Shown: one piece after another, positions 27,410-38,387 of the stretch | How positions within the stretch are numbered: the stretch's first letter is position 1 | Layout of the letters: every line of letters begins with the position of its first letter | Source of the DNA: Brachybacterium sp. P6-10-X1 | Lineage (GTDB): Bacteria; Actinomycetota; Actinomycetes; Actinomycetales; Dermabacteraceae | Length of the DNA stretch: 64,000 nt | Direction: 5' to 3' | Assembly: GCF_001969445.1 (NCBI RefSeq) | Contig: NZ_CP017297.1 | Span: 4,092,001-4,156,000, forward strand | Position numbers and translations under genes: made by a program | Notes under the pieces: model-generated | What the model was told of the DNA's origin: nothing | Database searches by the model: none | The model's input: the letters and a program-made list of their open reading frames with translations, nothing else

Positions 27410-29056
27410 TCAGAAGGCGGCGCGCAGCACCAGCACCACGACGGCCCCGATGCTCGCGGCCGCCGGCAGCGTGATGATCCAGGCGAGGAAGATCGGCCGC
27501 ATGAGCTTCCAGTTCGCGGCGCGGTTGACGATCCCGACTCCGAGCACGGCGCCGATCAGGATGTGGGTGGAGGAGACCGGCAGCCCCAGCACGGACGCCA
27601 GCAGCACGACACCCGCGGCCGCGAGCTCCGCCGCGAAGCCCGAGGACGGATGCATCGAGGTCAACCCGGTGCCGACGGTCGCGATGACCCGTCGGCCGAC
27701 GAACCAGAGCCCGGAGACCAGGGCGATGCCGAAGGCCGCGAGCACCGCGGTGGGCACGGCGGCCTCCTCGGAGATCTGCCCGGTGCTGAGCACGTCCAGC
27801 ACGGCCGCGAAGGGGCCGACGGCGTTGGCGATGTCGTTGGCGCCATGGCTGAAGGCGAAGGCCGAGGCGGTGAACACCTGCATCCAGCTGAACATGATGA
27901 AGGTGGCGCGGGAGATCGACTGCTTCTTCAGGGCACGGGCGAACACGGTCACCGCCATCCACACGCCCATCGCGACCATGATCAGCAGCAGCACTCCGCC
28001 GCCGATCGAGACGTCCAGCCCCACGTTCTTCAGCCCCTTGAACACGAGCATCCCCGCGATCACGACGGCGGCACCCGCGGCCAGCGGCGGGACCCGCTTC
28101 TCGAGCGCGTGGTAGGCGGCCTTGCGCTCGATCTTGCGAGCGGCCTTGCGCTCCTTCTTCGTCAGCGTCGAGGCGTGCTCTGCGAGCTCGGCACCAGGAC
28201 TGCCGGGACTGAGGTCCAGGGCCGCGGACTCGGCGAAGGCGCTCTGCTGGAGCTCGGTCACGCGCTCGTACCCGGGCACGTGACGGCCGTCCTCGTCCTC
28301 CTCGCCGTCCTCGTCGTCGTCGTCATCATCGTCCTCGGCGTCGTCGAAGCCCCGGGAGCCCAGGGCGATCGCGCGCGCCGCCGGGGCGAGGATGCGGCGC
28401 TTGATCGCGCCGAAGAGCAGGAAGGCGGCGACACCGCCGAGCAGCGGCGAGAGGATCCAGGAGATCGCGATCATGCCGATCTCGCTCCACTGCACCATCT
28501 CCAGGCCGCCGGTCCCGGTGACGATACCGGTGGTGACGGCGGCGCCGACGATGCCGCCGATGATCGCGTGCGTGGTCGAGACCGGCCAGCCCATCTTGGT
28601 GGCCAGCAGCAGCCAGACGGCCGCTCCGAGCAGGGCGGACATCATGATGTAGGCGAAGGAGTGCGGATCCATGTGCATGCCGTCGATGTCGACGATGCCG
28701 CTGCGGACCGTTTCGGTGACGGAGCTGCCGGCGAGGACGGCCCCGGAGACCTCGAAGACGGCGGCGACCAGGAGCGCCTGCTTCATGGTCAAGGTCCCGG
28801 CCCCGACGCTGGTCCCGAAGGAGTTGGCGACGTCGTTGCCACCGATGTTGAAGGCCATGAACAGGCCGAAGGCGATCGCGAGGATCAGCAGGAAGGCGTT
28901 CACCTCGCCGCCGGAGTGGGAGAACGACCAGATGGTGAAGGCGACCACGGTCGCCGCCGTCATCAGGCCGGCACCGAGGTGCCAGTTCCGGTCCGGGCCG
29001 AGGAAACCAGGGGTCACCGGGACGTCGGAATGCTGCTGGACAGGCGTGGGGGACAT
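27410..29056 (-). CDS. inorganic phosphate transporter, PiT family
   Basis: 548 aa from ATG 29056 with GGGAG about 8 nt upstream; the frame before it has no features. The two PHO4 signature regions are visible: NIGGNDVANSFGTSVGAG near residue 75 and FSHGANDIANAVGPFAAV near residue 405. Each half carries several membrane helices, with GWPVSTTHAIIGG and LPVSSTHILIG repeats. Residues about 237-256 are an acidic loop with a run of aspartates, between the halves on the cytosolic side. PiT proteins import phosphate with protons or as metal-phosphate. The gene stands alone. Confidence 0.95.
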   Translation of the reverse strand: MSPTPVQQHSDVPVTPGFLGPDRNWHLGAGLMTAATVVAFTIWSFSHSGGEVNAFLLILAIAFGLFMAFNIGGNDVANSFGTSVGAGTLTMKQALLVAAVFEVSGAVLAGSSVTETVRSGIVDIDGMHMDPHSFAYIMMSALLGAAVWLLLATKMGWPVSTTHAIIGGIVGAAVTTGIVTGTGGLEMVQWSEIGMIAISWILSPLLGGVAAFLLFGAIKRRILAPAARAIALGSRGFDDAEDDDDDDDEDGEEDEDGRHVPGYERVTELQQSAFAESAALDLSPGSPGAELAEHASTLTKKERKAARKIERKAAYHALEKRVPPLAAGAAVVIAGMLVFKGLKNVGLDVSIGGGVLLLIMVAMGVWMAVTVFARALKKQSISRATFIMFSWMQVFTASAFAFSHGANDIANAVGPFAAVLDVLSTGQISEEAAVPTAVLAAFGIALVSGLWFVGRRVIATVGTGLTSMHPSSGFAAELAAAGVVLLASVLGLPVSSTHILIGAVLGVGIVNRAANWKLMRPIFLAWIITLPAAASIGAVVVLVLRAAF

Positions 29057-30854
<1,798 letters not shown>

Positions 30855-30890
30855 GGTCGCTCGCGCGGGCCGGGTGTCGGCCCGCCCCGA

Positions 30891-30896
30891 TACGCT
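30891..30896 (+). promoter_or_regulatory. -10 element (TACGCT) for the exonuclease gene, leaderless
   Basis: TACGCT lies 6 nt before ATG 30903, in the 48-base gap after guaB. No Shine-Dalgarno sequence is present. Confidence 0.5.
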
Positions 30897-30902
30897 GAGT
30901 CC

Positions 30903-31619
30903 ATGACCATCAGCACCGCTTCCTGGATCGACGCCCCGCTGCTCGGCTTCGACACCGAGACCACCGGCACGAACGTGGCCACCGACCGGATCGTGACCGT
31001 CGCCCTCGTGCACTCCGTCGGCCCGGGCCGGGAGAACGAGACCGTCGCGACCTGGCTGATCGACCCCGAGATCGACATTCCCGAACCGGCCCAGCGGGTC
31101 CACGGCATCAGCACGGAGCATGCGCGGGTGCACGGCATGAAGGCGGCCGAGGCGCTCGAGGAGGTCGTCACCATGATCGCCGACGCCCTGAACCAGGACG
31201 TCCCGCTGGTCGCCTTCAACGGCAGCTTCGACCTCGCCATCCTCGAGAACGAACTGACCCGGCTGGGCCTGCCCACGCTCGCCGCGCGCCTCGGTCATGA
31301 CATCGCGCCCGTGATCGACCCGCTGGTGGTCGACCGCGGGGTGGACCGCTACCGCAAGGGCAAGCGCACCCTCACCGATCTCATCGCCCATTACGGCTGC
31401 GAGCAGGACGGCCGGCTGCACACGGCCGACGTGGACGTCTCGGCCACGTTGGACGTGCTGCGCGCCCTCGTGCTGGCCCACCCGAAGCTCGGCGGTTCGG
31501 CCCTGCCGGACCTGCATCGCGAGCAGATCGCCTGGCACCGCGCCTGGGCGGAGAACTTCAACCAGTTCCTCCAGAAGAAGGGCAGGACCCCGGACGTCAG
31601 CACCACCTGGCCGCTGTGA
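30903..31619 (+). CDS. DnaQ-like 3'-5' exonuclease domain protein
   Basis: 238 aa. Exo motif I is LLGFDTETTGTNVATDRIV (DxE), motif II region is AFNGSFDLAIL (N..D), and motif III is TADVDVSATLDVL (the HxxxD-type position here has D but the preceding acid differs: LHTADVD). A single domain with no polymerase or GIY-YIG fusion. Such stand-alone proteins trim DNA or RNA ends in repair or turnover; the target is unknown. It lies between guaB and guaB3 with its own apparent leaderless promoter. Confidence 0.85.
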   Translation: MTISTASWIDAPLLGFDTETTGTNVATDRIVTVALVHSVGPGRENETVATWLIDPEIDIPEPAQRVHGISTEHARVHGMKAAEALEEVVTMIADALNQDVPLVAFNGSFDLAILENELTRLGLPTLAARLGHDIAPVIDPLVVDRGVDRYRKGKRTLTDLIAHYGCEQDGRLHTADVDVSATLDVLRALVLAHPKLGGSALPDLHREQIAWHRAWAENFNQFLQKKGRTPDVSTTWPL

Positions 31620-31653
31620 CCCGAGGCCGGGCCGCTCCGCGCCGGGCCGACGG

Positions 31654-31659
31654 TAGACT
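31654..31659 (+). promoter_or_regulatory. guaB3 -10 element (TAGACT), leaderless
   Basis: TAGACT lies 6 nt before GTG 31666, which is followed directly by ATG 31669. The spacing points to the GTG as the first transcribed codon. Confidence 0.5.
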
Positions 31660-31665
31660 CCCCGT

Positions 31666-32778
31666 GTGATGAGCGAGATCGAGATCGGCCGGAACAAGCG
31701 CGGACGCCGCAGCTACGCCTTCGACGACGTGGCGGTGGTCCCGTCCCGGCGCACGCGGGACCCCGAGGACGTCTCGACCGCCTGGCAGGTGGACGCCTAC
31801 CACTTCGACATCCCGATCTTCGCCGCCCCCATGGACTCCCTGATGTCCCCGGAGACGGCGATCCAGCTCGGAGAGCTCGGGGGTCTCGGGGTGCTCGACC
31901 TCGAGGGCCTCTGGACCCGTTACGAGGACCCCACCGCCCAGTTCGACCGGGTCGCCGACGCCGCCGACGATCAGGTCGTCGACGTCATGCGCGAGATCTA
32001 CGCCGAACCGATCAAGCCCGAGCTGATCCGCGACCGCATCCAGCAGCTGCGCGACGCCGGGGTCACCGCCGCGGGGTCGCTGTCCCCGCAGCGCACCCAG
32101 GAGCACTGGCGGACGGTCGTCGACGCGGGCGTGGACCTGTTCTTCATCCGCGGCACCACCGTCTCCGCCGAACACGTCTCGACCGGCCGGGAGCCGCTGA
32201 ACCTCAAGAGATTCATCTACGAGCTCGACGTCCCCGTCATCGTCGGCGGCTGCGCGACCTACACCGCGGCCCTCCACCTCATGCGCACCGGCGCCGCCGG
32301 CGTGCTGGTCGGCTTCGGCGGCGGCGCCTCCCAGACCACCGAGGAGACCCTCGGCATCTCGGTGCCGCTGGCGAGCGCGGTGGCCGATGTCGCGGCCGCC
32401 CGGCGCGACTACATGGACGAGTCCGGTGGCCGCTACGTGCACGTCATCGCCGACGGCGGGCTCGGCCGCTCCGGCGATCTCGTCAAGGCCATCGCCTGCG
32501 GCGCCGACGGGCTGATGGTCGGTGCGGCGCTCGCCCGCGCCGACGAGGCGCCCGGCCGAGGCCACCACTGGGGCAGCGAGGCGCACCACCCGACCCTCAC
32601 CCGCGGCCACCGCGTGGACGTGACCACGGCGGCGCCGCTGGAGCAGATCCTGTTCGGTCCCTCCCTCGGGGCCGACGGCACCACCAACCTGGTCGGGGCC
32701 CTGCGCCACGCCATGGCCACCACCGGGTACACGGACCTCAAGGAGTTCCAGCGCATCGAGGTCGTGACGACCGTCTGA
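31666..32778 (+). CDS. guaB3: GuaB3-family IMP dehydrogenase-related protein
   Basis: 370 aa from GTG 31666. The TIM barrel is kept but no CBS domains are inserted. Clear family segments are RRSYAFDDVAVVPSRRTRDP, IFAAPMDSLMSPETA, GGRYVHVIADGGLGRSGDL and DLKEFQRIEV. At the catalytic loop, where GuaB has GPGSICTT, this protein reads GGGASQTT, so the nucleophilic cysteine is replaced by glutamine. Actinobacterial GuaB3 proteins generally lack that cysteine. Classical IMPDH chemistry is therefore unlikely by this route; a regulatory or other purine role is possible. Confidence 0.92.
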   Translation: MMSEIEIGRNKRGRRSYAFDDVAVVPSRRTRDPEDVSTAWQVDAYHFDIPIFAAPMDSLMSPETAIQLGELGGLGVLDLEGLWTRYEDPTAQFDRVADAADDQVVDVMREIYAEPIKPELIRDRIQQLRDAGVTAAGSLSPQRTQEHWRTVVDAGVDLFFIRGTTVSAEHVSTGREPLNLKRFIYELDVPVIVGGCATYTAALHLMRTGAAGVLVGFGGGASQTTEETLGISVPLASAVADVAAARRDYMDESGGRYVHVIADGGLGRSGDLVKAIACGADGLMVGAALARADEAPGRGHHWGSEAHHPTLTRGHRVDVTTAAPLEQILFGPSLGADGTTNLVGALRHAMATTGYTDLKEFQRIEVVTTV

Positions 32779-32781
32779 CGA

Positions 32782-32809
32782 CCGGGCCCGAGGCGCGACC
32801 ACGGCCCGG
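32782..32809. terminator. weak hairpin after guaB3
   Basis: CCGGGCC at 32782-32788 pairs with GGCCCGG at 32803-32809 over a 14-base loop, right after the guaB3 stop and before the convergent gene. Short, so uncertain. Confidence 0.35.
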
Positions 32810-32865
32810 GGGAGGCCGGCCACGCTCCGCGTGAACGGCCCCGCCGGGATCGCCGGCGGTCGACC

Positions 32866-33414
32866 TCAGGACCGCACGCGGGCGATGATCCCCCAGATCA
32901 GCAGCGCGAGGGCGATCACGCCCAGGCCGATCGGGATCACGAAGCCGACGCCGACGCCGATCAGGGTCCCCATCAGGCCGATGTCGGCGACCGCGACGTC
33001 GCCGGCACCCTCGCAGGTCATCGTGACCTCCTGATCGGAGGTGACCTCCACGGTGCCGACCGGGGTGTACTCGGTGCCGTCGACCGTCGTGGGCAGCATG
33101 GACTCCTCGTCGGGCTCCCAGACCACGTCGGGGCCGCCGTCGGCGGTGCAGGAGACCGATGCGACGTTCGAGGTCGGGACGTACACGTAGTGCAGCGAGG
33201 AGGCCGAGGCGTCGAACGTGCCGCTCGAGCCGCCCAGCGACACCGGGGACGCGGACATCAGGGCGACGATGGCGACTGCCAGACCCGCGATGATCGGCAT
33301 CACGATCAGTCCGATGCCGTTGGCGATGATGCCCAGGCTCCCGAAGATGATCCGCTTCAGCCCCCGCTTCCTGCGTGGTGGCTGATAAGTGCCGTAGGAC
33401 GCCTGGTATGCCAT
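32866..33414 (-). CDS. hypothetical protein with two membrane helices and an extracytoplasmic domain
   Basis: 182 aa from ATG 33414, preceded by GGGGGA. The start (MAYQASYGTYQPPRRKRGLK) is Tyr/Pro-rich and then basic, followed by a long helix (IIANGIGLIVMPIIAGLAVA). Residues about 65-140 form a presumably external domain with two cysteines (SVSCTADGG, VTMTCEGAG) that could make a disulfide. A second helix (LIGVGVGFVIPIGLGVIALA) and a short basic tail close it. Not recognised. Convergent with guaB3, divergent from nothing: it reads into the guaB3 end. Confidence 0.65.
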   Translation of the reverse strand: MAYQASYGTYQPPRRKRGLKRIIFGSLGIIANGIGLIVMPIIAGLAVAIVALMSASPVSLGGSSGTFDASASSLHYVYVPTSNVASVSCTADGGPDVVWEPDEESMLPTTVDGTEYTPVGTVEVTSDQEVTMTCEGAGDVAVADIGLMGTLIGVGVGFVIPIGLGVIALALLIWGIIARVRS

Positions 33415-33506
33415 CTGTTCCCCCTGGGTGTGTCGTGGTCTTTCCTCCGCAGGATACGGGCAGGACCACGATGTCCGGGATGGGGAGGACTCCCCGGTGG
33501 ATGACC

Positions 33507-33524
33507 GGGCTCCGGGCGGAGCCC
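33507..33524 (-). terminator. possible hairpin after ackA
   Basis: GGGCTCC (33507-33513) and GGAGCCC (33518-33524) form a 7-bp stem with a 4-base loop about 17 bases past the ackA stop on the minus strand. No T tract. Confidence 0.4.
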
Positions 33525-33540
33525 CGACGGTCGGGAGCGA

Positions 33541-34764
33541 TCAGACGCTCTCGCGGGCGACGGCGGCGGCCTGCTGCGCGATCGACAGCTCCTCGTTGGT
33601 CGGCACGACCATCACCAGCACCCGCGAGTCCGGGGTCGAGATCACGCGCGCCTCCTTGCTGCGGGCGGCGTTCGCCTCGAGATCCAGCTCGATGCCGAGC
33701 TCCCCGAGACCGCTCAGCAGGCGCTCGCGCACCATCGGGACGTTCTCGCCGATGCCGGCGGTGAAGGTCAGCACGTCCAGGCCGCCGAGCACGAAGGTGT
33801 AGGAGCCCAGGTACTTGCGCAGCCGGTGCACGTACACGTCGGTGGCCAGGGTGGCGGCCTCGTCCCCGGCCTCGACCGCCGCCGTGATGTCGCGGAAGTC
33901 GCTCATCCCGCACATGCCCATCATCCCCGAGCGCTTGTTGAGGATGTCGTCGATCTCGGCGGGCCCGTACCCGGCGCGACGGTGGAGGTGGAGGTAGATC
34001 GTGGGGTCGATGTCGCCCGTGCGGGTGCCCATCACCAGGCCCTCGAGCGGCGTGAGCCCCATCGAGGTCTCCACCGCCGTCTCGCCGCGGACTGCGGACG
34101 CCGACGCCCCGTTGCCCAGGTGCAGGACGATCTGGCGCAGGTCTTCGACGTCCCGGCCCTGCGCCGCGAGACGCGCGGAGACCGCCGCGGAGACGTACTG
34201 GTGACTGGTGCCGTGGGCGCCGTAGCGGCGCACCTTGTACTCGGCCGCGATCTCCCGGTTCAGGGCGTAGTTCGCGGCGGCCTCGGGCAGGGACGTGAAG
34301 AAGGCGGTGTCGAAGACGGCGATGTGCGGGACGCCCGGCAGCAGGGCCTGGGCTCCGTCGATCCCCTCGACCGCCGCATAGTTGTGCAGCGGGGCGAGCT
34401 TGCCGAGATCGTGGATGTCCCACCGCACCTGCTCGTCGATCAGCACCGGCTCGGCGTAGCGGGCACCGCCCTGGACCACGCGGTGGCCGACGGCGCGGAT
34501 CCGGTCCTCGCTCAGCGCCAGGTCCACGTCCTCGAACAGCCGCTGGACGATCCGCATCGCCTCGACGTGGTCGGGGACCGGACCGGTGAACTCGGACTCC
34601 TTCTGGCCGGCGGTGATCGATGCGGTGCCCTGGTCCTGGCCCACCCGCTCGACGATGCCGGCCGCGTCCACCGTCCCGTCGGCCGGGGCCAGCAGCTGGA
34701 ACTTCAGCGAGGACGAGCCGGAATTGATGACGAGGACGCGGGCGTCGGCGGCGGTGTCGGTCAT
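33541..34764 (-). CDS. ackA: acetate kinase
   Basis: 407 aa, normal length. Phosphate-binding motif VLVINSGSSSLKFQLL at the start, RYGAHGTSHQYVS, VLHLGNGASASAVRGE and FTAGIGENVPMVRERLL are all present. It interconverts acetyl phosphate and acetate with ATP. It begins 26 bases after the pta stop on the same strand, with AGGAG upstream, forming the usual pta-ackA overflow/acetate-activation operon. Confidence 0.97.
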   Translation of the reverse strand: MTDTAADARVLVINSGSSSLKFQLLAPADGTVDAAGIVERVGQDQGTASITAGQKESEFTGPVPDHVEAMRIVQRLFEDVDLALSEDRIRAVGHRVVQGGARYAEPVLIDEQVRWDIHDLGKLAPLHNYAAVEGIDGAQALLPGVPHIAVFDTAFFTSLPEAAANYALNREIAAEYKVRRYGAHGTSHQYVSAAVSARLAAQGRDVEDLRQIVLHLGNGASASAVRGETAVETSMGLTPLEGLVMGTRTGDIDPTIYLHLHRRAGYGPAEIDDILNKRSGMMGMCGMSDFRDITAAVEAGDEAATLATDVYVHRLRKYLGSYTFVLGGLDVLTFTAGIGENVPMVRERLLSGLGELGIELDLEANAARSKEARVISTPDSRVLVMVVPTNEELSIAQQAAAVARESV

Positions 34765-34790
34765 GGGGGAGTCAGCTCCTGGGGCAGAGG

Positions 34791-36887
34791 TCAGTTCTCG
34801 GGCACGGCGGCGGGGCGGGTCGATTCCGCCTGGGCCTGGATGGCGGTGATGACGACCGTGTTGATGATGTCGTCGACGAGCGCTCCGCGGGAGAGGTCGT
34901 TGACCGGCTTGTTCAGGCCCTGCAGGACGGGGCCGATGGCGATCGCGCCGGCAGAGCGCTGGACGGCCTTGTAGGTGTTGTTGCCCGTGTTGAGATCGGG
35001 GAAGACGAACACCGTCGCGCGGCCCGCGACCGAGGAGTCCGGCAGCTTGGTCTTGGCGACCGAGGCGTCCACCGCGGCGTCGTACTGGATCGGCCCGTCG
35101 ATGTCGAGATCGGGTTCGGCGGCCCGGACCAGCGCGGTGGCCTCGCGGACCTTGTCGACGTCGGCCCCGGTGCCGGAGGTGCCGGTCGAATAGGACAGCA
35201 TCGCCACCCGCGGCGCGACCCCGAACTGCTCGGCGGTCGCGGCGGACTGCGCGGCGATGTCGGCCAGCTGCTCGGCGGTGGGATCGGGGTTCACGGCGCA
35301 GTCGCCGTAGACCAGCACCCGGTCCTCGAGCGCCATGAGGAACACCGAGGAGACGATCTGCGCGCCCGGCCTGGTCTTGATGATCTCGAAGGAAGGCCGG
35401 ATGGTGTGCGCCGTGGAGTGCGTCGCCCCGGAGACCATCCCGTCGGCCTCGCCCATCTGCACCATCATGGTGCCGAAGTAGGAGACGTCCTGGATCCGCT
35501 CGCGGGCCTGCTCGAGGGTGACACCCTTCTTCGCCCGCAGCCGGGCGTACTCGGCGGCGTACCGCTCGAGGCGCTCCGGATCGTGCGGGGAGACGATCTG
35601 CGCCTCGGAGATGTCGTGGCCCAGCTGGGAGGCCTTGGCGCGGATCTGGTTCTCCTCGCCCAGCAGGATCAGGTCCGCCACGCCGCGGGCGAGGATCGCC
35701 TCGGCGGCGGCGATGATGCGCGGCTCATCCCCCTCGGGCAGGACGATCGTCTTCTTCTCCCCGCGGGCCCGGCCCAGCAGCTCGAACTCGAACATCATCG
35801 GCGTGACGACCTCGCTGCGGCTCACCTCGAGCGCGGCCAGCACGTCGGAGGTGGGCAGGTGCTCGGCGACCGCGCGGCGGGCCGCATCCATCTTCTGGGG
35901 GATGCCGGCGCTGAGCCGGCCGCGGGTGCGGGCGACCTTCACGGCGGTGTCGAAGGTCGACAGGTCGGTGGTGATCACCGGGAGGTCCTGCTGGACGCCG
36001 GAGACCAGGCGGCTGACCTCGTCGGGGACGTCGTAACCGCCGGTCAGCACGATCGAGGACAGCGACGGGAAGGTGCCGGACTGCTGGGCCATGACCAGGC
36101 CGGGCAGCAGGTCGTAGCGGTCGCCGGGGGCGATCACGGTGCAGTTCTCGGTGAGGCGGCTGAGCACGTTGGGCAGGCTCATCGCCGCGATCACGGTGCC
36201 GAGGGCCACGCGGTCCATCCACGACGGGTTGCCCTGCAGGAGCGTGCCGCCCACGGAATCCTTCACCTCCTGCACGGTCGGCGCCATGATCACGGGGTTC
36301 TCCGGGATCACCGCGATCAGCGCGCCGTGGACCCGGGGGCCGACGGCGGCCCGGACAGCGTCCGGTGACTCGGCCTCGGCGCGGTTGACGACCACGGCGA
36401 TCGGGGCGGCATGGTGGGCGGTGAACTCGCCGACGGAGACGGCGGCGAGGGCCGCGATCTGGTCCGGGCTGCGGTCCAGGCCGGACAGTACGATCACCAC
36501 GGGGGCGCCCATGTTCGCGGCGACCTCTGCGTTGAACGCCATCTCGGTGGGGTTGGCCAGGTCGTCGTAGTCGCTGCCGAGCACGACCAGCATCGAGTAG
36601 CGCTCGGCCAGGTCCCGATAGCGGCCCAGGATGCGCTCGTGCGCCGTGTCCGGGTCCGACAGCAGCAGCTGGTGGTCCACCCCGATGGCGTCCTCGTACT
36701 CCTGGTCGACGGCGGGGTGGGAGGTGAGCAGGTCGACCGCGTAGTCGCGGGCACGGTCGGCCTTCACGACGGGGCGATAGACGCCGACGCGGTCGGAGCG
36801 GGAGGCGAGGGCTTCGAGCAGACCGAAAGCCACCATCGACTTCCCGGTCATTCCCTCCGGACTGGCGATATACACACTCTGGGTCAC
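34791..36887 (-). CDS. pta: phosphate acetyltransferase, large form
   Basis: 698 aa from GTG 36887, chosen because TATGCT lies 7 nt upstream; an ATG 12 bases further up is in frame. The N-terminal P-loop-like region (SVYIASPEGMTGKSMVAFGL) belongs to the AAA_26/BioD-like part, about residues 1-220. A DRTGG domain follows (about 220-330). The C-terminal PTA domain (about 375-695) shows KTIVLPEGDEPRIIAAA, GMVSGATHSTAHTIRP and FPDLNTGNNTYKAVQRSA. It converts acetyl-CoA and phosphate to acetyl phosphate, feeding AckA. Confidence 0.96.
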   Translation of the reverse strand: MTQSVYIASPEGMTGKSMVAFGLLEALASRSDRVGVYRPVVKADRARDYAVDLLTSHPAVDQEYEDAIGVDHQLLLSDPDTAHERILGRYRDLAERYSMLVVLGSDYDDLANPTEMAFNAEVAANMGAPVVIVLSGLDRSPDQIAALAAVSVGEFTAHHAAPIAVVVNRAEAESPDAVRAAVGPRVHGALIAVIPENPVIMAPTVQEVKDSVGGTLLQGNPSWMDRVALGTVIAAMSLPNVLSRLTENCTVIAPGDRYDLLPGLVMAQQSGTFPSLSSIVLTGGYDVPDEVSRLVSGVQQDLPVITTDLSTFDTAVKVARTRGRLSAGIPQKMDAARRAVAEHLPTSDVLAALEVSRSEVVTPMMFEFELLGRARGEKKTIVLPEGDEPRIIAAAEAILARGVADLILLGEENQIRAKASQLGHDISEAQIVSPHDPERLERYAAEYARLRAKKGVTLEQARERIQDVSYFGTMMVQMGEADGMVSGATHSTAHTIRPSFEIIKTRPGAQIVSSVFLMALEDRVLVYGDCAVNPDPTAEQLADIAAQSAATAEQFGVAPRVAMLSYSTGTSGTGADVDKVREATALVRAAEPDLDIDGPIQYDAAVDASVAKTKLPDSSVAGRATVFVFPDLNTGNNTYKAVQRSAGAIAIGPVLQGLNKPVNDLSRGALVDDIINTVVITAIQAQAESTRPAAVPEN

Positions 36888-36894
36888 GCTCCCC

Positions 36895-36900
36895 AGCATA
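36895..36900 (-). promoter_or_regulatory. pta -10 element (TATGCT), leaderless
   Basis: On the complement TATGCT lies 7 nt before GTG 36887. The ATG inside this hexamer would be the alternative start. Confidence 0.45.
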
Positions 36901-37079
36901 GGTCCGTGTCGGCGCGCCGCACGGGGGCCGGGAGGATCGGGCAGGGGATCGGACCGTTCGGGGCCTCGACGGTCCGTGCTCCCGGCGCTGCGGCGGGACC
37001 CAGGTCCTGCCCGGACGGACAGATGCCTCACAGCGGGTGGCGTGACCGATCGCCCATCGTGCCGTCCAGGTGCGGCTCG

Positions 37080-37085
37080 TACGAT
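37080..37085 (+). promoter_or_regulatory. -10 element (TACGAT) for the SURF1 gene, leaderless
   Basis: TACGAT lies 6 nt before ATG 37092, with no ribosome site between. Confidence 0.5.
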
Positions 37086-37091
37086 GAGAGC

Positions 37092-37970
37092 ATGCTCCGC
37101 ACCGCCCTCCGCCCCCGCTTCCTCGGGCTGCTCGCCCTGATGGTGGTGGCGACCCTCGTGTGCGGGCTCCTCGCCACGTGGCAGTGGGACCGGGCGCATC
37201 AGGCGATCACGGATGAGGCGGACGGCGCGGAGCACCGCGGCGCGCTCGAGGACGTGCTCGACGTCGGCGACCCCGTCACCAACGCGATCGTCGGCGACAT
37301 CGTCACCGCGACGGGGCACTACGAGCCCGACGACCAGATCGTGGTCCCCGGCCGGCACATCGACGGCACCGACGCGGCGATCGTGGTGACCGCCCTGCGC
37401 GTCGACCTCGCAGACGGCACCACGGGATATCTGCCGGTGGCGCGCGGATGGATGCCCGCCGAGGACCTCACGGGCCCCGACGGCGAGATCGATCCCGGCC
37501 TCGCCCCGCCGGTGCCCTCCGGCGAGGTCGAGGTGACCGGCCGCCTGGAGGCCGGCGAATCCGCCTCCGGCGGCGTCGAGAACGGCGTCGCCCCGGAGAT
37601 CGCCACCACCATGCTGGTCAACGTCTGGGGATCGCCCATGTACGCCGGCTACGTCGCCCAGGTCGACCCCAACGCCGGCCTGCACCCGATGCCGGAGGCG
37701 GAGTCCACCTTCAGCAAGGGCCTGGACCTGCAGAACATCGGCTACTCCTTCCAGTGGGTCCTGTTCGGCGGCTTCTTCCTGTACCTGTGGTGGCGCTCCG
37801 TGCGCACCGCCCACCTCGACGAGCTCGACGCCCGGCGCGAGGCGATGGAGGAGACCCTGCGGGGCTCCGCGCCGAACGCCGACGGCAGCGACCGTCACGA
37901 CGACCACCGCGAACCGGCCGTCGCCGGCTCGCCCACCTCCACTTCTCCGACCCCTGACAAGGACGTGTGA
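37092..37970 (+). CDS. SURF1-family protein
   Basis: 292 aa. An N-terminal helix (FLGLLALMVVATLVCGLLAT, followed by WQWDR as in the family) and a C-terminal helix (FQWVLFGGFFLYLWWRS) frame an external domain with VTATGHYEPDDQIVV, LPVARGWMPAEDL and GEVEVTGRLEAGES. SURF1 proteins help assemble haem-copper cytochrome oxidase. The C-terminal 50 residues are charged and low-complexity. It is followed after 3 bases by the DUF3817 gene, so both are probably one transcript. Confidence 0.9.
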   Translation: MLRTALRPRFLGLLALMVVATLVCGLLATWQWDRAHQAITDEADGAEHRGALEDVLDVGDPVTNAIVGDIVTATGHYEPDDQIVVPGRHIDGTDAAIVVTALRVDLADGTTGYLPVARGWMPAEDLTGPDGEIDPGLAPPVPSGEVEVTGRLEAGESASGGVENGVAPEIATTMLVNVWGSPMYAGYVAQVDPNAGLHPMPEAESTFSKGLDLQNIGYSFQWVLFGGFFLYLWWRSVRTAHLDELDARREAMEETLRGSAPNADGSDRHDDHREPAVAGSPTSTSPTPDKDV

Positions 37971-37973
37971 CCC

Positions 37974-38387
37974 GTGCCCACCCCTCGACCGCTGGACGAT
38001 GTCGCCTGCAGGACCTCCTTCGCCCGCTTCCGCGTGGCCTCCATCGTGGAGGGCATCGCCCTGCTGGTCCTGGTGACCATCATGGTCATGCGCTATGTCG
38101 TGTTCGGCGGAGACGCCTGGTTCACCTCGACCTCCCCGACGTGGGAGCACATCTCCTCCATCTGGTCCCCGATCCACGGCCTGATCTACATGATCTACGT
38201 GATCCTCGGCTTCGACCTGTGGCTGAAGATGCGCTGGGCCCTGCCGAGGATGCTGCTGCTGATGTTCTTCGGCGTGATCCCCGTGCTGTCCTTCTTCGGC
38301 GAGCGCTGGACCCACCAGCAGGTCGAGAACGACCTCCAGCGGCGCCCCACCCTGCAGGACGAGACCGAGGCGGCGCCGGGCGCCTGA
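37974..38387 (+). CDS. DUF3817 membrane protein
   Basis: 137 aa from GTG 37974. FARFRVASIVEGIALLVLV starts the domain, with helices at about 25-45, 65-85 (PIHGLIYMIYVILGFDLWLK) and 88-106 (LPRMLLLMFFGVIPVLSFF). The end FGERWTHQQVE is typical. DUF3817 proteins are small integral membrane proteins of unknown role, often encoded just before guaA in actinobacteria, as here. Confidence 0.88.
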   Translation: MPTPRPLDDVACRTSFARFRVASIVEGIALLVLVTIMVMRYVVFGGDAWFTSTSPTWEHISSIWSPIHGLIYMIYVILGFDLWLKMRWALPRMLLLMFFGVIPVLSFFGERWTHQQVENDLQRRPTLQDETEAAPGA

